Below are positions 1-6,512 of a DNA stretch of 11,498 nt, piece after piece. The stretch is from Vulcanimicrobiota bacterium (GTDB lineage Bacteria; Vulcanimicrobiota; Vulcanimicrobiia; Eremiobacterales; Eremiobacteraceae), in contig JAFANK010000283.1 of the NCBI GenBank assembly GCA_019232725.1, forward strand, positions 1 to 11,498, given 5' to 3'. Within the stretch, counting starts at the first letter, position 1. Each line of letters opens with the position of its first letter. The translations under genes and the position numbers were made by a program. Under the pieces are notes generated by a model. The model was not told the DNA's origin. It ran no database searches and saw only the letters and a program-made list of their open reading frames with translations.

Positions 1-141
1 GCGGTTGAGATCCCGGCCGGGCATGTGGCAACGCCTGCGGAATTTGCGCCGATGATCGCATTTTTATGCGGCGAACCGGCGGGCTATGTGACCGGTCAAA
101 CGATCGCGGTCGACGGCGGGCTCATCAAAGGCCTGCTCTAA
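1..141 (+). CDS. Short-chain dehydrogenase/reductase, C-terminal fragment
   Basis: Only the last 46 codons are present, in frame from base 1 to the TAA at 139-141. The tail reads ...GYVTGQTIAVDGG followed by LIKGLL. The YVTGQ-(x)3-VDGG ending is the classical C-terminal signature of the SDR family (FabG-like Rossmann oxidoreductases), where it follows the last helix and closes the subunit interface. The preceding segment (HVATPAEFAPMIAFLCG) matches the usual 'P.eiA..v.fL.s' helix. The cofactor-binding and catalytic Ser-Tyr-Lys parts lie outside the window, so neither the substrate nor NAD/NADP preference can be judged. It could be a 3-oxoacyl-ACP reductase or any other classical SDR. Family assignment is firm; specific function is unknown. 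The next gene starts 32 bp downstream. Confidence 0.88.
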   Translation, partial: AVEIPAGHVATPAEFAPMIAFLCGEPAGYVTGQTIAVDGGLIKGLL

Positions 142-160
142 GAAACGCTGCCGGCTGTGG

Positions 161-170
161 CGAACGTTCG
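161..170. promoter_or_regulatory. 10-bp perfect palindrome CGAACGTTCG just upstream of the lipoprotein gene
   Basis: The perfect palindrome CGAACGTTCG ends 3 nt before the ATG at 174, where a ribosome-binding site would be expected. The same 10-mer forms the core of a longer palindrome at 10033-10046, upstream of the acyl-ACP reductase-like gene. Both copies are intergenic and just 5' of a gene. This suggests a protein-binding site, but no regulator is known. It is not the gapped LexA box of Gram-positives, which has four bases between CGAAC and GTTCG. Confidence 0.3.
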
Positions 171-173
171 GCC

Positions 174-635
174 ATGATCCGGATGTGGCCAGCTGCACGC
201 CTCCTCACGCTCCTCTGGCTCGGCATCGTCGTCACAGGATGCTATCTCGTCGTCGTCCCGGCGTGCCCGACATGTCCTGGCACCTGCCCGACGCTGTATC
301 CCATCGCGCTCGTCTTTCCCGTACCGGGTTCAACAGATGTGCCGGTCGGCATCGGTCAGGTGCTCGTGCGCGGCGGTTTCACGCTCAATGGCACCGCGTC
401 AGTCAGTCTTGGGCCCGCGGCCGGCCCATTCGTGCCCGAGCTGATCGCAACGCCCGCGACGCCGCTGCCAGCACCAATCGCGACGCCTGCTACCGTTATG
501 GGCTATCCGCTCGCGGGTGCGCCCGTGCCCGTGCTCGCCCCGCACACGACCTACGCCGTGAACTTCACGCAGGCTGGCGTTGTCACCGGCTGCGGGCCGA
601 CCTCAGCCTTTTTGGGATCGTTCACGACCCAGTAG
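174..635 (+). CDS. Small lipoprotein with an Ig-like (Big_5/SbsA-type) domain
   Basis: A 153-residue exported protein. The N-terminus has a short charged stretch, a hydrophobic core (residues 10-20) and a lipobox VTGC with the lipidated cysteine at residue 23, so it should be a membrane-anchored lipoprotein. Right after the anchor comes a cysteine/proline-rich stretch with C31, C34 and C38; a further cysteine is at 140. Residues about 45-153 have the pattern of a bacterial Ig-like Big_5 domain: 'P.PGSTDVPVG' at the start, 'LAPHTTYAV' late, and 'GSFTT' at the end. Residues 88-125 are rich in Pro, Ala and Thr. I chose ATG 174 because it gives a complete signal peptide; ATG 183 is also possible. 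An open frame continues upstream to 66 but only shadows the SDR gene. No strong Shine-Dalgarno is seen. The role is unknown, probably structural or binding at the cell surface. The stop overlaps the convergent M20 gene. Confidence 0.72.
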   Translation: MIRMWPAARLLTLLWLGIVVTGCYLVVVPACPTCPGTCPTLYPIALVFPVPGSTDVPVGIGQVLVRGGFTLNGTASVSLGPAAGPFVPELIATPATPLPAPIATPATVMGYPLAGAPVPVLAPHTTYAVNFTQAGVVTGCGPTSAFLGSFTTQ

Positions 636-1833
636 CGCGCTCAACTTCCGTTCGCACACGCGTCGCATCACACGCTAACGCGACCATCATGCGCACGCCA
701 TTCGCAAATGCGCGTTCATCGATGGCGAATCGCGGACTGTGATGCGGGCGGTCGACCTCAGCATCGATTTCCGCCCCTAAGAAGAAGTAGCACCCCGGCC
801 GCCGCTGCAGCATAAACGAGAAATCTTCGGCGCCCATGATCTTGGGCTGTTCGCCGACATTGTTCGCGCCGAGCGTCCTCGTGGCAAGGTCGAGCACGTA
901 TTCCGCCTGCTCTGGATCGTTCGACGTCACGGGATAACGGCGCAGGTAAGCGTAGTCGTATCGTGCCTGAGCGCTCTCACAGCATCCGCTCAGCACTTGC
1001 TCGATCTTGGCCGCCATGACATCGCGGAGATCTTCATTGAAGGTTCGCACGGTGCCGAGCATGCGCACGTCGTCGGGGATGACGTTATGCACCGTGCCGC
1101 CGTGGATGGCGCCGATCGTCACCACCGTTGGTTCCAGCGGATCGAGCTTGCGGCTGACGACCGTTTGCACCGTTGAGACGAATTGCGCCGCGGTCGTGAT
1201 CGGGTCGACGGTATGGTCGGGCTGCGCACCGTGTCCGCCGCGCCCCTTGACTGTGATTTCAATCGAATCGCTGGCCGCCATCATCGGACCTGGTCGTGTG
1301 GACACGACGCCGATCGGTGCTTGTGACCAGACATGCAATCCGTAGACGACGTCCACGTGCGGATCATCGAGCACGCCTTGGGCGACCATCGCTGCGGCGC
1401 CGCCTTTGCCTTCTTCGGCCGGTTGGAAGCACAGCACGATCGTGCCACAAAGGGCGTCACGGCGCTCCATGATCATACCCGCGGCTCCTAAGAGGATAGC
1501 GACGTGGGCGTCGTGACCGCAAGCGTGCATCTTCCCGGTCACGGTCGACGCAAAAGGAAGATCGCCTTGCTCCTCCACCGGCAGCGCGTCCATGTCGGCG
1601 CGCAACAGCACGCAGCGCCCCGGCTTGCCTGTCCGCAAGATCCCCAGCACGCCGGTCTCGGCGATGCCGGTACGCACTTCATACCCAAGCCTTCGTAAAC
1701 GGTCGGCGACGACGCCGGCTGTGCGCACTTCTTCAAAGCCAAGCTCCGGGTGCGCATGGAAGTCGCGGCGCAACTCGATCACGTCACGGACGACGCTGTC
1801 GGGTACGTCCACCAGGCCGGGTGATGTCGCCAT
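622..1833 (-). CDS. M20 family amidohydrolase (IAA-amino acid/hippurate hydrolase type)
   Basis: A 403-residue zinc or manganese peptidase-fold hydrolase that cleaves an amide bond of an N-acyl amino acid. It is full length for the ILR1/HipO/AmaA group (usually 380-400). Hallmarks in order: HAHPELGFEE (26-35), LLRADMDALP (77-86), ACGHDAH (104-110, with metal ligands C105 and H107), PAEEG (138-142, catalytic/ligand Glu pair E140-E141), GLHVW (165-169, ligand H167), GRGGHGAQP (197-205, dimerisation domain), HGGTVHNVIPD (244-254), GAEDFS (334-339) and HHSP (364-367). No signal peptide is seen, so it is probably cytosolic. The start is ATG 1833, with GAAGGAG 4 nt upstream; the frame stays open to 2313, but that part is antisense to dusB. 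It is transcribed divergently from dusB. The natural substrate (aminoacylase, hippurate, auxin conjugate or a peptidoglycan product) cannot be told from sequence. Confidence 0.92.
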   Translation of the reverse strand: MATSPGLVDVPDSVVRDVIELRRDFHAHPELGFEEVRTAGVVADRLRRLGYEVRTGIAETGVLGILRTGKPGRCVLLRADMDALPVEEQGDLPFASTVTGKMHACGHDAHVAILLGAAGMIMERRDALCGTIVLCFQPAEEGKGGAAAMVAQGVLDDPHVDVVYGLHVWSQAPIGVVSTRPGPMMAASDSIEITVKGRGGHGAQPDHTVDPITTAAQFVSTVQTVVSRKLDPLEPTVVTIGAIHGGTVHNVIPDDVRMLGTVRTFNEDLRDVMAAKIEQVLSGCCESAQARYDYAYLRRYPVTSNDPEQAEYVLDLATRTLGANNVGEQPKIMGAEDFSFMLQRRPGCYFFLGAEIDAEVDRPHHSPRFAIDERAFANGVRMMVALACDATRVRTEVERATGS

Positions 1834-1837
1834 ACTG

Positions 1838-1844
1838 CTCCTTC
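1838..1844 (-). promoter_or_regulatory. Shine-Dalgarno GAAGGAG fixing the M20 amidohydrolase start
   Basis: On the minus strand GAAGGAG lies 4 nt before the ATG at 1833. It supports this start over the 160 extra upstream in-frame codons, which carry no family homology and run antisense to dusB. A TATAGT hexamer on the minus strand at 1850-1855 resembles a -10 box, but no -35 partner is visible and the leader would be only about 10 nt. Confidence 0.6.
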
Positions 1845-1899
1845 GTGCGACTATAGAGGCGAGGCGTTGCGCTCGAGCTGGCCGAACCATGCAAACTCG

Positions 1900-2919
1900 A
1901 TGTCTCTCCGTCCGCTCGTCATCGCAGGCATTTCCATATTTCCGCCGCTGGCCCTCGCGCCGATGGCGGGCGTCACAAACGCGCTCTTCCGCAAGCTCTT
2001 CAAGCCTTTCGGATTCGGCCTCACGGTGAGCGAGTTCGTCTCCGCGCAGTCGCTCGTCCGCATGCACAAGCGCACGCTCGAGATGATCGATGTCTACCCC
2101 GAGGAGCGCCCGACTGCTGTGCAGCTGCACGGCAACGATCCCCAGGTCATGGCGCAAGCGGCCGCCTTCGTCGAGGAGTGTGGGGCCGATATCGTCGACA
2201 TCAATTTCGGCTGCCCGGCTCCCAAGATCGTCAAAGGCGGCGACGGTGCGGCGATCCTGCGCGATCCAGATCTTGCAGTCGCGATCTGCGCGGCCGTGCG
2301 CAAGGCGGTGCAACGCGTGCCCGTGACCGTCAAGATGCGGCTCGGCTGGTCGTCAGACAACTACACGTTTGTGGAGATCGCCAAACGCGCTGAAGCAGCA
2401 GGCATCGACGCGTTTACGCTGCATGGGCGCTACGGTCAGCAGTTCTATCGCGGCGAGGCTGATTGGTCGTATATCGCGCGCCTGAAGGAAGCGGTGTCGG
2501 TGCCGGTGATCGGCAACGGCGACATTCGCAGTGCTGACGATGCACTCCGCAGGATGCGCGAGACCGGCGTCGATGCGATCATGGTGGGGCGCGCGGCGCT
2601 AGGCAATCCGTGGCTCATCCGTGAGATAACAGCGGTGATGTCGGGGCTTGCGGTGCCTGCGGCCCCGAGCGTTGCCGAACGCGTAGAGTTCGCGCGTGCG
2701 CACTTGGACGCGATGGTCGAGCGGTATGGGGAGAAGTCAGGTGTGCTGCAAATGCGCAAGCACTTAGGCTGGTACCTCAAAGGCGTCGAAGGTGCAGCGC
2801 TATTGCGCGAGCAGATCAACCACGAGCCATCGGCAGATGGCGTGCGTGCCATTTTAGCCGAGGCAAGGACAAGGAGAGCTGCGGCCGAAGGGCGAGAAAC
2901 GCTTTCCGAAGCTGTGTGA
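1900..2919 (+). CDS. dusB: tRNA-dihydrouridine synthase (DusB/NifR3 family)
   Basis: A 339-residue flavoenzyme that reduces specific uridines of tRNA to dihydrouridine with FMN and NAD(P)H in the cytoplasm. The N-terminal TIM barrel shows LAPMAGVT (19-26, FMN site), AVQLHGNDP (73-81), DINFGCPAPK (100-109, with the general-acid Cys at 105), VPVTVKMRLGW (140-150, K145), FTLHGR (172-177, H175), VIGNGDI (203-209) and MVGRAALGNPW (228-238, phosphate binding). The C-terminal helical tRNA-binding domain follows (about 255-330), including 'MRKHLGWYLKG'. Length and motifs match the DusB branch. ATG 1900 is taken as the start; an upstream TTG at 1867 would add 11 residues without homology. No clear Shine-Dalgarno is seen. 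The 66-bp gap to the divergent M20 gene must hold both promoters. It stands apart from fis, its usual partner in enterobacteria. Confidence 0.95.
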   Translation: MSLRPLVIAGISIFPPLALAPMAGVTNALFRKLFKPFGFGLTVSEFVSAQSLVRMHKRTLEMIDVYPEERPTAVQLHGNDPQVMAQAAAFVEECGADIVDINFGCPAPKIVKGGDGAAILRDPDLAVAICAAVRKAVQRVPVTVKMRLGWSSDNYTFVEIAKRAEAAGIDAFTLHGRYGQQFYRGEADWSYIARLKEAVSVPVIGNGDIRSADDALRRMRETGVDAIMVGRAALGNPWLIREITAVMSGLAVPAAPSVAERVEFARAHLDAMVERYGEKSGVLQMRKHLGWYLKGVEGAALLREQINHEPSADGVRAILAEARTRRAAAEGRETLSEAV

Positions 2920-3027
2920 CTGCGGCCACCGCCCGCAAGCGTGCGTTGCCTGCAACTTAGCAGCCGATGGTTGAGTAGTATAGGCCGAACCGATTCCGAC
3001 CGCGTCCAAGGAGCGATCGCATATAGA

Positions 3028-3639
3028 ATGGATACGAGCAATCAGGCAGCACCAGTGGATGCAAACGCGGCCGCGCCTGCGCCGCCCGTACAAACGCCAT
3101 CGGCTGCGCCTGGGCATCCCGGCGTGACGCACGCAGGCAGCGTCGGCGAGGCATTCTCCAACCTCATGAGCTACATCCCCGGGTTTGCGGGTTACAAGAG
3201 CGTCGAGGACCGGCGGATCGCTGACAAGCAATTGCGCGCGGTTATCGGCGAACGGCTGAGCAAGATCAAGGGCCGCCTGGACGGCCTCATGGATGCCGCC
3301 TCTCGCAGCGGCAATCTTGAAAGCTTGCCGCTTATCGACCAGAGCGGCCGGCGCTTAGAGAAGCTCATCGATCGGATGCGCTTTGCGGACTATGGTTATG
3401 CGGCCGTGTTCGATCGCGTGCAGATGGGCGAACCTGAGCTCGAGCGCATTTACGCGTACGACACGGGGATCATGGCTGAGCTTGGCATCTTCGACGATGC
3501 GATCAGCTCATGCGAACAGTCGGCGAACGACCTCGACCGTTTGCGCGGTGCGCTTGCCAAGCTTGACGCACTGACCGCTGAATTCGATCGCCGGTTCGAC
3601 GCGCGCAAGCATCTCTTCGACGGTCTGCCGACGCCTTAA
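3028..3639 (+). CDS. Helical protein of unknown function, 203 aa, near an SPFH gene
   Basis: A soluble protein with no TM segment or signal peptide. Residues 7-35 are a flexible Ala/Pro-rich stretch. From residue 40 on it is highly charged and helical by composition. It begins with a motif 'SYIPGFAGYKSVEDRRIADKQ' (48-67, broken here only for description), followed by about 130 residues with heptad-like Leu/Ile/Ala spacing that suggest coiled coil or a helical bundle (for example KIKGRLDGLMDAA, 79-91, and LDRLRGALAKLDAL, 169-182). From memory, proteins opening with 'IPG(Y/F)-GYK....R.ADK.LR' recur in diverse bacteria near membrane-stress genes; I could not check this. ATG 3028 is preferred over upstream in-frame GTG/TTG codons, although the nearest Shine-Dalgarno-like AAGGAG (3008-3013) lies 14 nt away, which is long. 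The function is unknown. A role with the SPFH protein encoded at 4436 is inferred only from proximity. Confidence 0.75.
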   Translation: MDTSNQAAPVDANAAAPAPPVQTPSAAPGHPGVTHAGSVGEAFSNLMSYIPGFAGYKSVEDRRIADKQLRAVIGERLSKIKGRLDGLMDAASRSGNLESLPLIDQSGRRLEKLIDRMRFADYGYAAVFDRVQMGEPELERIYAYDTGIMAELGIFDDAISSCEQSANDLDRLRGALAKLDALTAEFDRRFDARKHLFDGLPTP

Positions 3640-3650
3640 CCTAAAGCGGG

Positions 3651-4277
3651 CTACGCAGGCAGCTGCCGCAGCAGCAGGAGACACGCCGCGCCGACCGCGG
3701 CGAAGAACGCGAACAGTATCGTCAAGATGCGCAGGCTGAATTGGTCGTTGTGCAACTGCCAATCCGGGTTTTGCGCCGTGGGCGACGTCTCGCCGGAGGT
3801 GAGCGCCACCGCAGTGATGCGATCTTCCCAACGCTGCAGTTTGATGGCTTCGCCGGTCGCGATGGCCTGCCACACGCCCAGCTCTTTGAGTTCGATTGTG
3901 TGCTGGTCACCGTACCCGCCAGTCACGTCGAGGTAGTACCAATAGCTTGGCCCCGAACGTGACGAGTGCGACTCCCGGTAGTAGCGCTTTGTCACGTTAG
4001 CCCATTCGATCGTGCAGGCAGTGACGGCCGGGTTGTTGACCGGCAGCGGGAGTGGGGCGACACTCCGGCAACCCGGAGATGTATCAAAGGCAGCCGCTTG
4101 CGCGCGTAGCGCATGATAAGGCCGCAAAAAGATCATAAGCGGGATGAGCAGGAACAACGCAAATGTGATTTCGCCGAACGCGAGCGCGGTCAGGACGCGA
4201 CGCAACGCAGAGACCGGTGGCCGATTCTGCTGATTCTGCCGGATGAGTGAGGCGGCGTTATAAATGGGATTGAACAT
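3651..4277 (-). CDS. Two-TM membrane protein with a central extracytoplasmic domain
   Basis: A 208-residue integral membrane protein that I do not recognise. TM1 is at about residues 28-50 (VLTALAFGEITFALFLLIPLMIFL). TM2 is near the C-terminus, about 184-202 (ILTILFAFFAAVGAACLLLL). Between them lies a domain of roughly 130 residues with two cysteines (CRSV... and TACTIEW) that could form a disulfide. It also has an aromatic strand-like stretch (YWYYLDVTGGYGDQHTIEL), which suggests a beta-rich domain outside the membrane. Basic residues before TM1 put the N-terminus in the cytoplasm. The start is ATG 4277, preceded by AAAGG at 4-nt spacing. A GTG at 4400 would add 41 residues that read through a hairpin and carry no recognisable domain. 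It converges on the helical protein gene (11-bp gap between stops) and is divergent from the SPFH gene, so it may be co-regulated with the latter. Confidence 0.7.
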   Translation of the reverse strand: MFNPIYNAASLIRQNQQNRPPVSALRRVLTALAFGEITFALFLLIPLMIFLRPYHALRAQAAAFDTSPGCRSVAPLPLPVNNPAVTACTIEWANVTKRYYRESHSSRSGPSYWYYLDVTGGYGDQHTIELKELGVWQAIATGEAIKLQRWEDRITAVALTSGETSPTAQNPDWQLHNDQFSLRILTILFAFFAAVGAACLLLLRQLPA

Positions 4278-4286
4278 CTCACCTTT
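4278..4286 (-). promoter_or_regulatory. Shine-Dalgarno AAAGGTGAG fixing the start of the two-TM protein
   Basis: On the minus strand AAAGG sits 4 nt before ATG 4277. This favours 4277 over the in-frame GTG at 4400. The site lies directly beside a strong inverted repeat (4288-4316), so folding of the leader could affect ribosome access. Confidence 0.5.
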
Positions 4287-4287
4287 G

Positions 4288-4316
4288 TCATCGGCCTCAG
4301 GTGCCGAGGCCGCTGA
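4288..4316. promoter_or_regulatory. Inverted repeat between the divergent membrane-protein and SPFH genes
   Basis: The arms TCATCGGCCTC (4288-4298) and GAGGCCGCTGA (4306-4316) pair over 10 of 11 positions around a 7-nt loop; the only mismatch is T4291 with C4313. It lies in the 158-bp divergent intergenic region, 10 nt upstream of the minus-strand start. It may be an operator shared by both genes or a leader hairpin next to the minus-strand Shine-Dalgarno. No U-tract follows on either strand, so a terminator is unlikely. Confidence 0.4.
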
Positions 4317-4435
4317 TGTGAAGCGTAACACTGCGCCAGCGGGACACGGGTAGTTGGCTGCGAAACTTGTGCCGACCACCTGGAGTATCCGTAGAGGCAC
4401 TCATCACCAGCTTGACGTGAGGTAGCAGGGACGAC

Positions 4436-5494
4436 ATGGCGCTCGGACTTTCAGTCATCGAATTCTTCGACGACAGCGGACAGCAGATCGTGCACCGCTG
4501 GCCGGAGACAGGTTCCACCGACATCAAATGGGGCAGCCAGCTCATCGTCCAGGAGAGCCAGGCCGCCGTGTTCTTCCGCGACGGCAAGGCGCTCGACACG
4601 TTCCAGCCCGGGCGCTACACGCTGTCGACGCAGAATTTGCCGCTCGTCACCGGCCTGCTCTCAATGCCGTTCGGCGGCACGTCGCCGTTCCAGTCCGAAG
4701 TCTACTTCGTCGCCCTCAAAGTGTTCACGAACCAGCACTGGGGCACGGCGGAGCCGATCCTGTTCCGTGACACCGATTTCGCCATGGTGCGCCTGCGCGC
4801 ATACGGCATCTTCAGCGTGCGCGTGACCGATCCACAGCTGTTCGTCAACAAGGTCGTCGGGACGGCCAATGTCTACACGTCGGACGCGCTGCAAGACTTC
4901 TTCCGCAACATCATCATCGCCCGGCTGAACAACCTGCTCGGAGAGACGGTGAAGAGCATTCTCGATCTGCCGAAGTACTACGATGCCATCGGCGCCGGTG
5001 CCAAAGCGCGTGTGAAAGATGATTTCGCGCAATACGGCGTCGAGCTGATCGACTTCTTGATCAACGCGATCACGCCACCGGACGACGTGCAGAAGATCAT
5101 CGACGAGCGGACCGGCATGGGCGTCGTCGGCAATATGGGTCAGTACATGCAGTTCAAGGCCGCGAGGTCGCTTGAAGAAGCTGCGCAAAACCCGGGCGGC
5201 TCGGCCGGTTCGGCAGCAGGCTTAGGCATGGGACTCGGACTGGGCATGCAGATGCCCGGGATGATCAACCAAGCGATGCAGCAGGCAGCGGCGCAAACCG
5301 CTCAAGCCCAGGGCGGTGCGGCCCCTGCAACGGGGATGATCACCTGCGCGAAGTGCCAAGCGCAAATCCCGGCCGGCTCGAAGTTCTGCCCGAATTGCGG
5401 CAGCGCGGTCGCCGTCGCGGGCCAGTGCCCGAATTGTCATGCGCAAAATGCGCCAGGCGCAAAGTTCTGCGCGAATTGCGGCACGAAGTTATAA
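4436..5494 (+). CDS. SPFH-domain (stomatin/prohibitin-like) protein with two C-terminal zinc ribbons
   Basis: A 352-residue protein of the COG4260 type (virion-core-like SPFH protein with Zn ribbon). B. subtilis YdjI, part of the pspA-ydjGHI envelope-stress operon, is a related SPFH protein. Residues about 25-235 form the SPFH region, with typical 'LIVQESQAAVFFRDGKA' (36-52, described in part) and 'FQPGRYTLST' (56-65) segments and a long helical part around 150-230. A Gly/Ala/Met/Gln-rich linker (about 253-300) leads to two zinc ribbons: C304/C307...C318/C321 and C331/C334...C345/C348. All eight cysteines are present. No TM helix is seen, so membrane contact is probably peripheral, as a scaffold or microdomain organiser. 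ATG 4436 has AGGG 5 nt upstream. It is divergent from the two-TM gene. Family assignment is strong; its precise role (envelope stress, membrane protein quality control) is inferred from relatives. Confidence 0.88.
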   Translation: MALGLSVIEFFDDSGQQIVHRWPETGSTDIKWGSQLIVQESQAAVFFRDGKALDTFQPGRYTLSTQNLPLVTGLLSMPFGGTSPFQSEVYFVALKVFTNQHWGTAEPILFRDTDFAMVRLRAYGIFSVRVTDPQLFVNKVVGTANVYTSDALQDFFRNIIIARLNNLLGETVKSILDLPKYYDAIGAGAKARVKDDFAQYGVELIDFLINAITPPDDVQKIIDERTGMGVVGNMGQYMQFKAARSLEEAAQNPGGSAGSAAGLGMGLGLGMQMPGMINQAMQQAAAQTAQAQGGAAPATGMITCAKCQAQIPAGSKFCPNCGSAVAVAGQCPNCHAQNAPGAKFCANCGTKL

Positions 5495-5503
5495 CACAAG
5501 CAG

Positions 5504-5527
5504 GATCGGGCCGCCACTAGCCCGGTC
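5504..5527 (+). terminator. Hairpin after the SPFH gene (possible terminator without U-tract)
   Basis: GATCGGGC (5504-5511) pairs with GCCCGGTC (5520-5527) over 8 bp, with one U-G wobble as RNA and an 8-nt loop. It starts 10 nt after the SPFH stop. There is no T-run after it, so it would be at best an imperfect intrinsic terminator or an mRNA 3'-end stabiliser. A second perfect hairpin, GTCCGA (5530-5535) with TCGGAC (5543-5548), follows at once. Confidence 0.35.
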
Positions 5528-5562
5528 ACGTCCGACAAGACTTCGGACCAGCTCGCACAAAG

Positions 5563-5576
5563 CGTCACGTGTGACG
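5563..5576. promoter_or_regulatory. Operator-like inverted repeat CGTCAC-gt-GTGACG upstream of proline dehydrogenase
   Basis: A perfect 6+6 bp inverted repeat with a 2-bp centre lies 24 bp before ATG 5601. Its symmetry and size fit a dimeric regulator site. It includes the in-frame GTG at 5571. This is one reason to prefer the downstream ATG as the translation start. The cognate regulator is not in the window. Confidence 0.35.
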
Positions 5577-5600
5577 TTGCTGACCGCCCCGATCGATGGG

Positions 5601-6512
5601 ATGATGCGCTCTGCGCTGCTGGGCGCAGCTGACAATCGCGCTTTACGGCGCTTCATGTATCGCCACGGGATGAACCTTGGCGCTCGACGGTTTGTCGCCG
5701 GCGAGACGCTCGACGAATTCTTGGCCGTCGTGCGAAAGATGAACGCCCGCGGTTTCACAGTGGCGTGCGGGCTCTTGGGAGAGGGCGTTGAGGATCGCGG
5801 TGATGCAGCCGCTGTCGTCGATGAGTACCGGCACATTCTGACCGCATTCGCCGCGGAGGGCTTGCGCTCAAATGTCGCGCTGAAGCTGACCCATCTGGGC
5901 TTGGCGATCGACGCTGATCTTGCCCGCGCCAACGCCACGGCGGTCGCCGAACACGCGCGCAGTTACGGAAACTTCGTCCGCATCGACATGGAGCAGTCCG
6001 CGTACACCGACGCGACGCTTGACCTCTATCGTGCTTTGCGAAAATCGGGGATGGACAACGTCGGAACGGTCTTGCAGGCATACCTGCATCGCTCTGAAGC
6101 GGATCTTGCTGCATTGGCGGCGTTCGAACCGAATCTGCGTTTGGTCAAGGGCGCCTATCTCGAGCCGTCGTCGATCGCGTATCAGACGCGCGAGAACGTC
6201 GATCGCGCATATGCGAGGATGATCGAAACCGCACTGCTGCGGTTGCCGTTCACCGCTATCGCCACGCACGATCATCGCATCATCGAACATGCGCTGGCGT
6301 TTGCCAAACTGCATGGCGTCGCCCAGGAACGCTTTGAATTTCAGATGTTGTATGGCGTGCGTCCCAAGCTGCAAGCGGAGCTGCTCGCACGCGGCCATCC
6401 GGTGCGCCTGGCGATTCCGTTCGGCTCGCAGTGGTACCCGTATCTCGTGCGCCGGCTTGCCGAACGGCCGGCGAATCTATTCTTTTTCTTGGGGGCTTTA
6501 TGGCGGAAGTAG
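5601..6512 (+). CDS. putB: Proline dehydrogenase (monofunctional, PutB type)
   Basis: A 303-residue FAD enzyme that oxidises L-proline to 1-pyrroline-5-carboxylate and passes electrons to the quinone pool at the inner face of the membrane. It aligns from memory almost end to end with Thermus ProDH (about 307 aa): FVAGETLDEFL (31-41), ALKLTHLGL (93-101), VRIDME (126-131), LQAYLHR (158-164), LRLVKGAY (179-186, K183), IATHD (220-224), FEFQMLYGVRP (245-255) and WYPYLVRRLAERP (278-290). The Tyr and the Arg pair R284-R285 of the last motif bind proline. ATG 5601 gives the family length. ATG 5604 is equivalent, while GTG 5571 would add 10 residues and falls in an inverted repeat. No P5C dehydrogenase partner is in view. 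It overlaps the next gene by 13 nt, implying co-transcription and coupled translation. A hydroxyproline or other cyclic imino acid as substrate cannot be excluded. Confidence 0.9.
   Translation: MMRSALLGAADNRALRRFMYRHGMNLGARRFVAGETLDEFLAVVRKMNARGFTVACGLLGEGVEDRGDAAAVVDEYRHILTAFAAEGLRSNVALKLTHLGLAIDADLARANATAVAEHARSYGNFVRIDMEQSAYTDATLDLYRALRKSGMDNVGTVLQAYLHRSEADLAALAAFEPNLRLVKGAYLEPSSIAYQTRENVDRAYARMIETALLRLPFTAIATHDHRIIEHALAFAKLHGVAQERFEFQMLYGVRPKLQAELLARGHPVRLAIPFGSQWYPYLVRRLAERPANLFFFLGALWRK

Noticed and set aside
66..173. 36-codon upstream extension of the lipoprotein
   Set aside because: It overlaps the SDR gene in another frame, and would place the signal peptide and lipobox internally.
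1834..2313. 160-codon N-terminal extension of the M20 amidohydrolase
   Set aside because: It is antisense to dusB, lacks family homology, and a good Shine-Dalgarno precedes the ATG at 1833.
2920..3027. Weak hairpin TGCGG-N7-CCGCA (2921-2937) and GTTGC-ct-GCAAC (2945-2956) after dusB
   Set aside because: The stems are only 5 bp, no T-run follows, and short repeats like these are expected by chance in GC-rich DNA. I also found no convincing -35/-10 pair for the 3028 gene here.
3658..3667. Palindrome GGCAGCTGCC near the convergent stops of the helical and two-TM genes
   Set aside because: It is only 10 bp with no loop or T-tract, and lies within the coding end of the minus-strand gene (Leu/Pro/Ala codons).
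4661..5188. 175-codon minus-strand frame inside the SPFH gene
   Set aside because: It is wholly antisense to the SPFH coding region, has a shadow composition (Asp/Val/His/Arg) and no recognisable motif.
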